Counted from the stretch's first letter, positions 43,865 through 52,450 are shown. The stretch: 64,000 nucleotides of DNA from Halostreptopolyspora alba (GCA_003725585.1 RJMB01000002.1:248001-312000), one strand, 5' to 3'. Translations and numbers: made by a program. Notes: generated by a model from the letters alone, not told the origin.

Positions 43865-45169
43865 TCAGGGGGTGTTCAGGCCGGCCTGGTAGGCGTCTCG
43901 GTCGAAACGTTGCCCACGGCGCCAGATACCGGTGATCTCGCCGGTGGCGGTGATGTCGCTGGTGGGGTCACCCGCGACGAGCAGGAGGTCCGCGCGTGAT
44001 CCGGGAGTGATGCGCCCCCGGTCGGTGAGACCGAACGCGTCCGCGGGGGCCCTGGTGGCGGCGGTCAGTGCCTCGGTCGGGCTCAGACCGGCGTCAACGA
44101 GGGCGGCCAGTTCGGCGTGCAGGCTCAACCCGTGTGCCGCCCGTGGGTGGGCGACGTCGGTACCGGCCAGAACGGGCACCCCGGCCTGGTGCAGCAGGCG
44201 CGCGGCCCGCCTGGTGTGTTCGGCGCTGGCCCAGTGCGGCGGCTGCCACGGTAGGTGTTCCCGCCAGTCACTGAGCAGCGCCTCACGCACCACGGGATCC
44301 AGGTACGGCCACAGTCTCGGGTGGTCGACGTAGGCGGTCTCGCGCCGGGCGGTGCCGTGGAGCAGTTCGAAGATCGTGATGGTGGGGACGGCGAAGATCC
44401 CCGACTCCGCGGCCTTGTGGACGAACTCCGGTTCCGGGGGTTGGTCGACGAACAGGTGCGCCAGCCCGTGGACACCGGTGGCCACGGCCTGGTACGCGTC
44501 GGCCTGAGTGCTGATGTGCGCCAGCACCCGCAGCCCGCGCGCGTGAGCACTGGCACTCAGCGCCGACACCGTCCGCGCGTCCAAGCGCGGCTGGCCGCCC
44601 CAGCCCATGGTCGAACCGTCCTCGATGAGGATCTTGAGGTAGTCGCTTCCCTCGCTCACGCGATCGGCGACGAAGCCCGGCGCCTCATCGTCGCTGGCGA
44701 GGGTGGGGAAGGGCGGGTACACACCCATCTCGACCAGTTGGGTTGGGTGGCCGCCCGGTACGCTCGCGCCGATGCCGGCGCTGCGGATGTCGGCGACGTC
44801 GTCACGGGATGCCGCTGCCCCCCGTAGTGGCTCCAGCAGCTCGGGAACGCAGAACATGTCCAGCTCTGTGGTCACTCCGAAGGCCAGTGCCTGTTCGAGT
44901 TCGGCCACCCGGAGAGTGTGGGTGTGGGAGTCGATCAGTCCCGGTAGCAGCGTGCCGCCGGCCCCTTCGACGGTCTCGGTCGCATGGTGTGCGGACAGGT
45001 CCGTTCCGACCTCGGCGACGACACCGTCGCGGATGAGTACCGAGTTGGCGTCCAGTGGCTTGGTGCCGTCGAACACCCGAACGCCACGGATCACGGTCGT
45101 GTGGGAAGTGGACGTGGCTGACGAGGCACCGTCGGTCATGCCGGTGGACGCGGTGTGACGAGGAAACAC
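43865..45169 (-). CDS. Amidohydrolase-family metalloenzyme
   Basis: A 434-residue TIM-barrel hydrolase. LLPGLIDSHTHTLR (about residues 74-87) gives the HxH metal site, YLKILIEDGS (about 176) the metal-bridging Lys position, LRVLAHISTQ (about 213) and GVHGLAHLF (about 233) the two His, and LAGTDVAHPRA (about 329) the catalytic Asp. The N-terminal and C-terminal strands form the usual beta-sandwich (VRVFDGTKPLDANSVLIRDG). The closest types are imidazolonepropionase/prolidase-like; substrate unknown. GTG start after AAGGAGG; a clean operator lies 37 bp upstream. Confidence 0.88.
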   Translation of the reverse strand: MFPRHTASTGMTDGASSATSTSHTTVIRGVRVFDGTKPLDANSVLIRDGVVAEVGTDLSAHHATETVEGAGGTLLPGLIDSHTHTLRVAELEQALAFGVTTELDMFCVPELLEPLRGAAASRDDVADIRSAGIGASVPGGHPTQLVEMGVYPPFPTLASDDEAPGFVADRVSEGSDYLKILIEDGSTMGWGGQPRLDARTVSALSASAHARGLRVLAHISTQADAYQAVATGVHGLAHLFVDQPPEPEFVHKAAESGIFAVPTITIFELLHGTARRETAYVDHPRLWPYLDPVVREALLSDWREHLPWQPPHWASAEHTRRAARLLHQAGVPVLAGTDVAHPRAAHGLSLHAELAALVDAGLSPTEALTAATRAPADAFGLTDRGRITPGSRADLLLVAGDPTSDITATGEITGIWRRGQRFDRDAYQAGLNTP

Positions 45170-45205
45170 AACACCCTCCTTGGGTTCGCTCTGTTTCCTC
45201 CTCCT

Positions 45206-45223
45206 CCGTCAACACGTTGACGG
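45206..45223. promoter_or_regulatory. 18-bp operator upstream of the amidohydrolase
   Basis: CCGTCAAC-AC-GTTGACGG, perfect 8-bp arms, 37 bp upstream of the amidohydrolase start. The shape suits a TetR, MarR or LacI-type dimer. No regulator gene is adjacent on this side except the WYL gene at 45365-46366, which has its own candidate site. Confidence 0.5.
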
Positions 45224-45364
45224 GCCCAGCATAGGCACAGTCGAACACGTGCCCCAAACCGCGTTTCTCGGCCGCCCCGATTACTGGGGCACCCCCGCCG
45301 GTTCCAGGACGGCTACGACTCTCGCGAGATCACAAGTAGGGGCCTTGTCGGGGGTGGCCGCTTC

Positions 45365-46366
45365 TCATGTCTCCTCTGTCCGTGGCTCGGGTGGGACCGC
45401 CGCACCGGCCGACAGCAGCCGATCGGCCAGCACGCGACAGCGTCTGCCGAGTTCCGGCGGGTCGAGCACCTCGAATTCGTGCCCCAGCACAAGCACGTGC
45501 ATCAGCACGAGGTCGAGATTCTCGGTTCCGCTGAGCACCTCGCACACCCCGCTCCCGCGTGCTCGTACGAGCGCGGCCGAGGCCGGAACCTGGGCGCGCA
45601 CCGTGTCCGCCGACGCGCGTACGAGGAAACGCGCCTGGTGTGAATAGACCCGACTCGCCACCCCCTCCTGCACGTAGGCCGCCGCGTCGGGCGCCGCCCG
45701 CGGGCGGAAGCGCCAGCTCCGTGCGGACACACCGGTCATCCGGTCGACGCGGAAGCTACGCCAGTCGTCGCGGTCGAGGTCGTAGGCCAGGAGGTACCAG
45801 TGCCGCTCGGAGGCGACCAGGCGGTAGGGCTCGACCCGCCGCGTTCGCACCTCGCTCCCGGAGGGGTAGTCGAATCCGGCCTCGACCTCGTCCCGGCAGG
45901 CTCTGGCCAGTGTCATGAGCACCTCTGGGGCGACCGGGGCGCGGCCACCCCCGAAAGACTCCACCGAACCGGAGAGCGCGCGCACCTCGTTGCGCAACCG
46001 GGTGGGCAGCACGCGGTCGAGCTTGGTCAGCGCCCGGAGCGCGGCGTCGCCGGCCACCGCACCACCCGCGCCGGTGAGCAGCGAGGCCACGGTGGCGATC
46101 GCCTCCTCGTCGTCGAGGAGTAGCGGCGGCAGCTCCCACCCCGGTTCGAGTTGGTAGCCGCCGCCGACCCCCTGGCTGGCATGCACCTGATAGCCGAGCG
46201 CGCGCAGCCGTTCGATGTCACGCCGCACCGTGCGCGGCGTGACATCGAGCCGGTCGGCGAGCTCGGGGCTGGTCCAGATCCGGCGCTGCTGTAGCAGCCC
46301 GAGCAGGGTGAGCACCCGCTCCGTCGTTCCCCGGTCGTCACCGCTCGCCGTGCCCATGTCGCCCAT
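45365..46366 (-). CDS. WYL-domain (YafY-type) transcriptional regulator
   Basis: A 333-residue regulator: DeoR-like winged helix at about residues 13-65 (RVLTLLGLLQQRRIWTSPEL; TPRTVRRDIERLRALGY), the Gly-rich turn GVGGGYQLEPG (about 70), a WYL domain at about 145-230 (EPYRLVASERHWYLLAYDLD, the WYLLAYD core) and the WCX extension. WYL domains bind nucleic acid or nucleotide ligands. Divergent from a VOC gene, a frequent pairing. The ATG at 46366 gives a normal length; a second ATG three codons on is possible. Confidence 0.88.
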   Translation of the reverse strand: MGDMGTASGDDRGTTERVLTLLGLLQQRRIWTSPELADRLDVTPRTVRRDIERLRALGYQVHASQGVGGGYQLEPGWELPPLLLDDEEAIATVASLLTGAGGAVAGDAALRALTKLDRVLPTRLRNEVRALSGSVESFGGGRAPVAPEVLMTLARACRDEVEAGFDYPSGSEVRTRRVEPYRLVASERHWYLLAYDLDRDDWRSFRVDRMTGVSARSWRFRPRAAPDAAAYVQEGVASRVYSHQARFLVRASADTVRAQVPASAALVRARGSGVCEVLSGTENLDLVLMHVLVLGHEFEVLDPPELGRRCRVLADRLLSAGAAVPPEPRTEET

Positions 46367-46378
46367 ACTGCCCGAGAT

Positions 46379-46399
46379 AGCGGACCGATCCTGTCCGCT
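46379..46399. promoter_or_regulatory. Inverted repeat, candidate WYL-regulator operator
   Basis: AGCGGAC-N7-GTCCGCT, perfect 7-bp arms, 13 bp upstream of the WYL-regulator start and on the promoter side facing the VOC gene at 46539. Confidence 0.5.
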
Positions 46400-46538
46400 G
46401 GAGGGTGTCAGGGTGGCGCCATGGACGCACCTTCCCGGGGTGGTCTGGTGGGTGGTGCCGCGCATCCACCGTGAGCTGAGCCAGCCTACCGCGTGACCTC
46501 TCCCCGCACACGAAACCCACTACGAACGGAGTGACCCG

Positions 46539-47000
46539 ATGAGCCGCCACATCCAGATCACCTTCGACGCCCACGACCCGCGGGCGCTGTCGTTCTTCTG
46601 GCGCGAGGCCCTGGGGTATGTCCACCCCGGCCCGCCCGGAGTGGACATACCCGAGGATGCCGACCCGCTGGCCGCCTGGGACGAGTTCCTCGCGCGGATC
46701 GGCGTCCCCGAGGAGCAGCGCAACGCGAAATCGGCCATCGAGGACCCCGACGGGGTCGGCCCGCGGCTGTTCTTCCAGCGGGTGCCGGAGGACAAGGCCG
46801 CCAAGAACCGCGTCCACCTCGACGTCCGTGCGGCTCCCGGACTACGGGGGGAGGAGCGCATGGCGGCGCTGGAACTCGAGTGCGACCGGCTTCTCGCGCT
46901 GGGAGCGACACGGCTACGGCGCGACGAGCCCGACCCCCCGATGAGCGCCGGCCTCATCGTGATGACCGACCCCGAGGGCAACGAGTTCTGCCTGGACTGA
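46539..47000 (+). CDS. VOC family protein
   Basis: A 153-residue protein of the actinobacterial VOC type: QITFDAHDPRALSFFWREAL (about residues 6-25), RLFFQRVPEDKAAKNRVHLD (about 76-95) and VMTDPEGNEFCLD at the end. The KNRVHLD strand is diagnostic for this subgroup. Probable drug-binding or small-molecule enzyme; substrate unknown. GGAG lies eight bases before the ATG. Probably regulated by the divergent WYL protein. Confidence 0.83.
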   Translation: MSRHIQITFDAHDPRALSFFWREALGYVHPGPPGVDIPEDADPLAAWDEFLARIGVPEEQRNAKSAIEDPDGVGPRLFFQRVPEDKAAKNRVHLDVRAAPGLRGEERMAALELECDRLLALGATRLRRDEPDPPMSAGLIVMTDPEGNEFCLD

Positions 47001-47116
47001 GCTGGCCACCTCTCGGCTGGGGTCACCGTGGTACTGGCGGAGAATCGGGCGGATGTGGCTGGCCTCGGTTCTGGCCAGCCGGGCCGCGGCCGCTTGCCAG
47101 GTGACTCCCGTCTGTC

Positions 47117-48337
47117 TCACTGGGAGTACTCGGGTGTCCCTGGCGAAGTTCTCTCCCGGTTCGCTCGCCCCTCGGCCACGGTAATTGTCGTGGCGAGCAG
47201 TGCCAGAACAGCCGCGGGAACGCCGAGCAGGGTGACCGACAGCCAGTCTTGGGTCAGGCCGCCAAGTGCGCCACCCACCGCGACGCCGACGTAGATCGCC
47301 GACGAGTTGAGGCCAAGGAGAACTGGTGCCGAGGCGGGTGCGAAGGTCACCAGTCGGTGTTGTTGCACGACCGAGGCCATGCCGTCGGTTACTCCCCAGA
47401 TGGCGGCCCAGACACAGGCGATGGCCAGGTGACTGACCGTGAGTGGGCTGATCGCCAGGAACACTGTGCCGCCGGCGAGTGCGGTGACCGCGACGCCGAG
47501 TGCCGGACGCTTGTCCACGAGGTAGCCGGCGAGGAAGTTGCCGCCGAACACCCCGGTTCCCCAGGCGAACAGGATCACGGTGAGCGCCTGGGGAATCGAC
47601 CCGGTCGTGGCTTCGGTGGTCATCGCGCCGATGTAGGTGTAGACGGTGTAGTGCCCGCCCATCACCAACAGCGTCGCCACCAGGATCGTGAGCACCTTGG
47701 GCTGGCGCAGCGGAGCCAGGCGAGCCGTCAGGCTCGTCGCCGGCAGCACAACCCTGGGCAACGACACCGAGATGCCGATCGCGGCCACGACACCCAGGGC
47801 GGCCACGGCCCAGAGGGTGAGGCGCCAGTCGACACTGCCGATCAGATTGCCCAGCGGCATGCCCAGCGCGGTGGACAAGGTCAGGCCACCGATGACCAGC
47901 GCCATGGCACGCCCCCGACGTTCGGCCGGCGTGATCGACACGGCCGCGCTCGCGGCGGTGGCCGTGATGGTGGCCGCACCAAGCGCGGTGAGAATCCGGG
48001 CCAGCAGCGCCAACAGGTAGGTCGGGCTGAGTGCCGTGATGACATTGCCGACAACGAACACGACCAGCGCCAGCTGCAGGGCCTGTCGGCGATCCAGCGG
48101 ACTCAACAGCCAGCTCAGGATCGGTGCCGCGACAGCAAGGGTCAGTGCGAACACGGTCACCAACTGGCCGGCGGCCGGGATGCTCACGTCGAGGTCGGCG
48201 GCGATGGCGGGCAGGAGTCCCGCTATCACGAACGCGTCGGTACCGACCGCGAAGGTAGCCAACGCCAGCGGGACCAGCGGTCGCACGAGATGACCGGACC
48301 GCTGAGTCCCCGGCTCGCTGGCCTCGGTCCGGTTCAA
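47117..48337 (-). CDS. MFS transporter, 12-TM DHA1 family
   Basis: A 406-residue exporter with twelve spans. FAVGTDAFVIAGLLPAIAAD (about residues 29-48) is the DHA1 signature and LLSPLDRRQALQLALVV (about 76) stands at motif A. The start is TTG at 48337, with AGGAG seven bases upstream; its first bases overlap the stop of the upstream VOC gene (TTGA), so translation is coupled. Operon: VOC then MFS, with MarR divergent. Confidence 0.88.
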   Translation of the reverse strand: MNRTEASEPGTQRSGHLVRPLVPLALATFAVGTDAFVIAGLLPAIAADLDVSIPAAGQLVTVFALTLAVAAPILSWLLSPLDRRQALQLALVVFVVGNVITALSPTYLLALLARILTALGAATITATAASAAVSITPAERRGRAMALVIGGLTLSTALGMPLGNLIGSVDWRLTLWAVAALGVVAAIGISVSLPRVVLPATSLTARLAPLRQPKVLTILVATLLVMGGHYTVYTYIGAMTTEATTGSIPQALTVILFAWGTGVFGGNFLAGYLVDKRPALGVAVTALAGGTVFLAISPLTVSHLAIACVWAAIWGVTDGMASVVQQHRLVTFAPASAPVLLGLNSSAIYVGVAVGGALGGLTQDWLSVTLLGVPAAVLALLATTITVAEGRANRERTSPGTPEYSQ

Positions 48338-48678
48338 GCCCGGTCTCCTGCCTCTTGGGACAGGCCGAACTCCACGCCCTGGTCATCGGTGCAGTGGGCG
48401 TACGCGCCGGACGGGATGGTGACCGGATCTTCCGCTGTACCGCCGAGTTCGCGCACCCGAGCGACAGCGGCCTCGATGTCGTCGACAGCGAAGTAGATCC
48501 GCGGGTGTCGTGACGAATCCTCGTGCGGCGATCCACCCATCGGCTCGGGCCCCTGGATCATCGAGTAACCCGGGAAGTTGCCCTCGTAGAACGTCCATCC
48601 GAACAGCGAGCTCCAGAACCGCTGGGTCGCCGTGATATCGCTGCTCGGCAACTCGAAGTACGTGACTTGTCCACTCAT
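48334..48678 (-). CDS. VOC family protein
   Basis: A 114-residue VOC protein: VTYFELPSSDITATQRFWSS (residues 5-24), LFGWTFYEG, then PRIYFAVDDIEAAVARVREL (about 62-81) and DQGVEFGLSQE. It belongs to the small FERRC/glyoxalase-like type. AAGGAG lies seven bases before the ATG at 48678. Co-transcribed with the overlapping MFS gene; both are likely controlled by the divergent MarR protein through the twin operators. Confidence 0.85.
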   Translation of the reverse strand: MSGQVTYFELPSSDITATQRFWSSLFGWTFYEGNFPGYSMIQGPEPMGGSPHEDSSRHPRIYFAVDDIEAAVARVRELGGTAEDPVTIPSGAYAHCTDDQGVEFGLSQEAGDRA

Positions 48679-48691
48679 GACTTTGCTCCTT

Positions 48692-48734
48692 ATGTCAATG
48701 TGCTGACATGCAGCGTATGTCAGACTACTGACAT
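48692..48734. promoter_or_regulatory. Twin MarR operators
   Basis: Two copies of ATGTCA-N6-TGACAT, at 48692-48709 and 48717-48734, 25 bp apart centre to centre, fill the 54-bp space between the divergent VOC and MarR genes. The second covers the MarR start codon. TGACAT arms with N6 are a plausible MarR dimer site. Confidence 0.75.
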
Positions 48735-49179
48735 GGAGCAAACAGAGATGGTGGGTGACCTTGAACTGTCGCTGGGATATGTCCTCAAGCAGGTGCACGC
48801 CGCACTGCGCACCGCGATGGACGAGGCCCTGCGGCCACTGGACCTGACCGTCCCCCAATACGCATGCCTCGAACTGCTCGGCCAGCATCCTGGGCTGTCC
48901 AACTCCGAACTCGCCCGCCGCGCCTTCGTCACCCGCCAGTCGATGAACCTCGTCCTACGCCGGCTACAAGAGCGCGGCCTGCTCACGCGACCGGATGAAT
49001 CACCACATGGGCGAGCACTGCCGACCCAGCTGACCCAGGACGGACTGACAACCCTGCGCAAGGCCAGCATCGCGGTCCGCACCGCCGAGAAGCAGCTGTT
49101 CTCTCCCCTGTCCCAAGAGCAGCAGCGCCGGATACGAGAGGACCTCGCCACCTGCGTGCCCTCTTCCGTCACCGATTAG
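48733..49179 (+). CDS. MarR-family regulator
   Basis: A 148-residue regulator: helices LGYVLKQVHAALRTAMDEAL at the N-terminus, winged helix at about 38-100 (LTVPQYACLELLGQHPGLSN; LARRAFVTRQSMNLVLRRLQ; GLLTRPDESPHGRALPTQLT) and a C-terminal dimer helix. It likely represses the VOC-MFS operon opposite and itself. The ATG at 48733 sits inside the second operator and CAGACT ends seven bases upstream; MVGDLE five codons on is the alternative start. Confidence 0.88.
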   Translation: MEQTEMVGDLELSLGYVLKQVHAALRTAMDEALRPLDLTVPQYACLELLGQHPGLSNSELARRAFVTRQSMNLVLRRLQERGLLTRPDESPHGRALPTQLTQDGLTTLRKASIAVRTAEKQLFSPLSQEQQRRIREDLATCVPSSVTD

Positions 49180-49239
49180 CCCCACCCCCGGTGCCCCGTC
49201 GTCACTACTCGCGGTGTCGAGACTGATCGACGTTCGGTC

Positions 49240-49489
49240 TCAACTGAGAGGTTCTGGCTCGCTCTGTGTGGAGACCAGGCGCAGCAGAACGCTCCGGCTC
49301 ACCGAAACCGCCAGGTGGGCGCCCAGTAGCCTAGGCGGCGACACGCCCGGCCAAGGCAAGGCCGCTCGTACAGTCCCCCGCTGGGGTGCGTGCTCTCGCC
49401 TCGATCCACACCACATCCTCCTCGAAGGACGTGATGTCGACGGTTCCGGGAAACAGGAGCCGTTCAATCCGGATCGCCGCGTTCGTCAT
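49240..49489 (-). mobile_element. ISL3-type transposase remnant with internal deletion
   Basis: From an ATG at about 49489 the minus strand reads RIERLLFPGTVDITSFEEDV, then VWIEARARTPAG, the N-terminus of ISL3 transposases. It then jumps to LALAGRVAA, a stop, and in another frame LLGAHLAVSVSRSVLLRLV, which matches a region over 100 residues further on. The zinc-finger and DDE parts are missing. Confidence 0.5.
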
Positions 49490-49497
49490 GGAGCGCG

Positions 49498-49830
49498 ATC
49501 TTGGCGGGACCTCTCAGCTCGGACGTCGTGTGCATACGCGACACACTCCTGCATTTGCCGGACCTGAACGCGGGGGATCTGCTTCTGACTCGCGTGGCTT
49601 CCTCGCTGGTCGTCGGCGGGAGACTCGTGCTGACCTACCGGGACCTGACTCAGCAGCTCGCCGGAACCGACCAATTCCTTCCGGTACGCAATGACGATGA
49701 GCGGATAATGCTGTGTGCTCTCGACTGCGGCGGTCCAGAGACGGTGACCGTCAACGACCTCGTCTACACCCACACCACCGCAGGGCGAACGAGCCGGACC
49801 GCGTTGTACAAGACCTACGAGCTTCGAAAC
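49498..49830 (+). pseudogene. Methyltransferase fragment, C-terminal part
   Basis: DVVCIRDTLLHLPDLNAGDL, then VGGRLVLTYRDLTQQLAGTD, QFLPVRNDDERIM and ALYKTYELR match the second half of a class I SAM methyltransferase. The SAM-binding N-terminus is absent because the ISL3 remnant begins at once upstream. Confidence 0.6.
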
Positions 49831-49835
49831 AGCGT

Positions 49836-50013
49836 GGTTAGACCGGCGACAGCCGCAGTGACCAGGAGCGTTGCCTGTCATGATGTCGGCGGTAGTCGCG
49901 ATCGCCGCGTGTCGCTCGACCGTTGCGCTAGGCAACAGGAGGGCCAAGTCCGGTCCGGGCACGCCGATGATCGCTAGGCAGGCACCAATGAAGCCCAGCA
50001 ATTGCGTGGCCAT
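49836..50013 (-). pseudogene. LysE/RhtB exporter fragment, N-terminal part
   Basis: MATQLLGFIGACLAIIGVPG, then PDLALLL and IATTADIMTGNA is the start of a LysE-family amino-acid exporter (GPD motif). A frameshift near 49875 moves the match to LVTAAVAGLTTLF. It then ends against the methyltransferase fragment. Confidence 0.65.
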
Positions 50014-50029
50014 CGCGTGCCCGGGACGC

Positions 50030-50230
50030 CGCCTCGGCCCACGCTCCCGTGACCGCGAGGTCCAGGGGCCACCGGTTCTTGCTGGTCGTGCGCTTGGGCA
50101 CGCGAATGAAGCTGGGCGCAGCGCCGGTTCGTGATCGGTCGGCGATCACGACGTGGTCGCTGTTGTCGCTCTCGATGTCCCACTCCAACAGCGTTGCCCA
50201 CCACCGCGCCAACTGTCGTGGTTACATGCG
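50030..50230 (-). pseudogene. VOC protein fragment
   Basis: RQLARWWATLLEWDIESDNS, DHVVIADRS and FIRVPKRTTSKNRWPLDLAV align with the first two thirds of a VOC protein (compare VPEDKAAKNRVHLD at 46539-47000). A stop precedes RQLA and the rest is lost. Confidence 0.6.
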
Positions 50231-50338
50231 GCCAACGCTGACCTCGCTTCTCGTACTCAATGACTGGGGTCATCCTGTTCGTTCTGATAGCTGGCCCGGG
50301 ACTCCCGAAGCTGCGGGAGGTGCGAGCACCGGGGTTCC

Positions 50339-50701
50339 TCAGTGGTGGCCGGGGTCGGCGGCGTGGTGGTGGGGGATGTCGTGCACGGCGTGGTCGGCGT
50401 AGCCAAGGGCTTCGGAGACCAGGGCGGCGAGGTGGTCACTGGTGATGCGGTAGAGCATCCGGCGCCCGTCCTTGCGGGCGGTGACCAGGCCGGCCAGGCG
50501 CAGCCGTCCCAGGTGCTGGGAGACCGATGACCGGGACGCCTCCACCTTGGCGGTCAAGGTGGTGACGTCCTGTTCGTCGCTGAGGAGGCGGAGTAGGCGC
50601 AGGCGGGTGGGGTCGGCCAGCAGCCCCAGCACCTCGGCTGCGGCCCCGTACTGCTCCTCGGAGCCGTCAGGCGGACCTTTCGTGTTGTTATGTGCGCGCA
50701 T
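50339..50701 (-). CDS. ArsR/SmtB-family metal-sensing repressor
   Basis: A 120-residue repressor: winged helix at about residues 20-85 (VLGLLADPTRLRLLRLLSDE; VTTLTAKVEASRSSVSQHLG; LAGLVTARKDGRRMLYRIT). The last helix, SDHLAALVSEALGYADHAVH, has the spaced Asp/His pattern of the alpha-5 metal site of SmtB/NmtR, and a His-rich tail follows (HDIPHHHAADPGHH). Zinc or another divalent metal is the likely signal. Divergent from a CDF exporter 77 bases away. AATTAT lies six bases before the ATG. Confidence 0.88.
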   Translation of the reverse strand: MRAHNNTKGPPDGSEEQYGAAAEVLGLLADPTRLRLLRLLSDEQDVTTLTAKVEASRSSVSQHLGRLRLAGLVTARKDGRRMLYRITSDHLAALVSEALGYADHAVHDIPHHHAADPGHH

Positions 50702-50778
50702 GTTTGCATAATTTCGTGTGTCGGGGTCCGGACGCAAACCGCCCGGACCCACCCCTACGACTGAGAGGCGCGACCACC

Positions 50779-51822
50779 ATGGACACACGGCACGACCACC
50801 ACGAACACAACGGCCACGGACATGGTCATCGACACCGGGGCGCCGTGGGAGCGGTGCTGGCGCGGCTGCGCCATTCCTTCACCCCGCACTCCCATGACGC
50901 CGCCGACCGGTTCGACTCCGCGCTGGAGGCCAACCGCCTGGGGGTGCGCACGCTGGCGTGGTCGTTCCTCGCGCTCATGGCCACCGCCGGCCTCCAGGCC
51001 GGAGCCGTCGCCCTCACCGCCTCGGTGGCGCTGCTGGGCGATACCATCCACAACTTCGCCGACGCCCTGACCGCGCTCCCCGTCGGTGCCGCGCTCCTGC
51101 TGGGCCGCCGCGCGGCCACCCGCCGCTTCACCTACGGGCTGGGCCGCGCCGAGGACCTCGCCGGCATCCTCGTGGTGGCCCTCATCGCCGCCTCGGCCGC
51201 CGCGGCTGGATACGAGGCCCTGCACCGTCTGGCCGACCCTCAGCCGGTGTCCTACGTGTGGGCGGTGGCCGCCGCCGGAGCCATCGGGTTCGCGGGAAAT
51301 GAGCTGGTGGCGCGCTGGCGCATCCGCGTCGGGCGGCGCATCGGCTCGGCGGCGCTGGTGGCCGACGGCGCTCACGCCCGGGCCGACGGCTTCACCTCCC
51401 TGGCGGTGGTGGGCGGCGCGGCCGGGGTAGGGCTGGGCTTCCCGATGGCCGACCCGCTCATCGGGCTGGCCATCACCATCGCGATCGCGTTCGTGGGCTA
51501 CGGGGCGGCCCGGCAGGTCGGCGCCCGGCTGATGGATGCCGTCGACCCGCACCTGGTGCGCTCAGCCGAGGATGCGGCCCGCACCGTGGAGGGGGTCGCC
51601 GACGTGGGGGACGTGCGGATGCGCTGGATCGGCCACAGTCTGCGCGCCGAGCTGTCGGTGGCGGTGGCCGCGGACCTGGACATGGCCCGCGCCCACCGGA
51701 TCGCCCACCAGGTGGAACACGCGGTGCTGCACGCGGTGCCCCGGATGCGGGCGGCGGTCGTGCACACCGAACCCGAGCACCAGGCCGAGACCGCACACGC
51801 AGAACTGGCCCACCACCACTGA
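50779..51822 (+). CDS. CDF-family metal (zinc) exporter
   Basis: A 347-residue membrane protein that exports Zn2+ or similar ions by proton exchange. The N-terminus is His-rich (HDHHEHNGHGHGHRHR, about residues 5-20). Six spans follow; LLGDTIHNFADAL (about 86) and VADGAHARADGFT (about 194) carry the HxxxD and DxxxD-type metal ligands of spans 2 and 5. A cytoplasmic ferredoxin-like domain (about 255-335) and a His tail end it. GAGAGG lies before the ATG. With the divergent ArsR gene it forms a metal-efflux unit. Confidence 0.9.
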   Translation: MDTRHDHHEHNGHGHGHRHRGAVGAVLARLRHSFTPHSHDAADRFDSALEANRLGVRTLAWSFLALMATAGLQAGAVALTASVALLGDTIHNFADALTALPVGAALLLGRRAATRRFTYGLGRAEDLAGILVVALIAASAAAAGYEALHRLADPQPVSYVWAVAAAGAIGFAGNELVARWRIRVGRRIGSAALVADGAHARADGFTSLAVVGGAAGVGLGFPMADPLIGLAITIAIAFVGYGAARQVGARLMDAVDPHLVRSAEDAARTVEGVADVGDVRMRWIGHSLRAELSVAVAADLDMARAHRIAHQVEHAVLHAVPRMRAAVVHTEPEHQAETAHAELAHHH

Positions 51823-52346
51823 CACACGTGAGTGATCGCCCCGACGACACGCGCCGGTTCGCCACACTCGGCGAAGTCTGAAGGACATCCGCGCGCTTGT
51901 TGGCGCCAGGTGGCCACGATCTTCTCCGAGCCGGGGAGGCCGTAACGGTGGCGGATCTGCTTGCGGTGGCGCCCCGGCGCGCGCGTGCGCGGGCCCATTC
52001 CTGACGCATGGCCACTCCGGGTGGCCCTGTCGGGGGAACGGCCTTGTTACCGGCCGGTTCGCCGGAGCTTCGGGAGTCCCGGGCCGACGTCGGCCGGTGT
52101 CAGAGCGAAGAACCTGGTCAGCTCGTCCCCGACCGATCTCCGGGAGCCCCGCAGGCGCTCCAGCTCCCCCCTCCGCGAACACCCGCGTCTCCAAGAACGG
52201 CCTCCAGTCAAGCCCCACAGCTTCCCGGCTCAGAAGCCTCTCCAGCCATATCCGCCCGTTTTCCGCCACTACTACGGGGGCCGGTTACCGGGGGCGGGGG
52301 TCGACCCCCCGGGGGTGGTGTTCGGACTCCCGGAAGAACCCTTCCG

Positions 52347-52373
52347 AGTAACGTTACTAAGTTACGTTACTTG
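52347..52373. repeat. ACGTTACT repeats with 12-bp palindrome
   Basis: AGTAACGTTACT (52347-52358) is a perfect palindrome, and ACGTTACT recurs 13 bp later (52364-52371). They lie in the most AT-rich stretch of this end of the window, about 80 bp upstream of the unassigned minus-strand frame. They look like an operator or iterons. Confidence 0.5.
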
Positions 52374-52415
52374 CAAACAAAAATACGAAACAAAAAACGG
52401 AACCCCCTTGCCGTT

Positions 52416-52450
52416 CTGGGTTCCGATAAGTGAACCTTATCGGAACCCAG
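52416..52450. repeat. Perfect 15-bp stem hairpin
   Basis: CTGGGTTCCGATAAG (52416-52430) is the exact complement of CTTATCGGAACCCAG (52436-52450) around TGAAC. It is flanked on the left by AT-rich DNA and is not at the end of a recognised gene. It could be a terminator, an origin-type structure or the scar of a mobile element. Confidence 0.6.
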
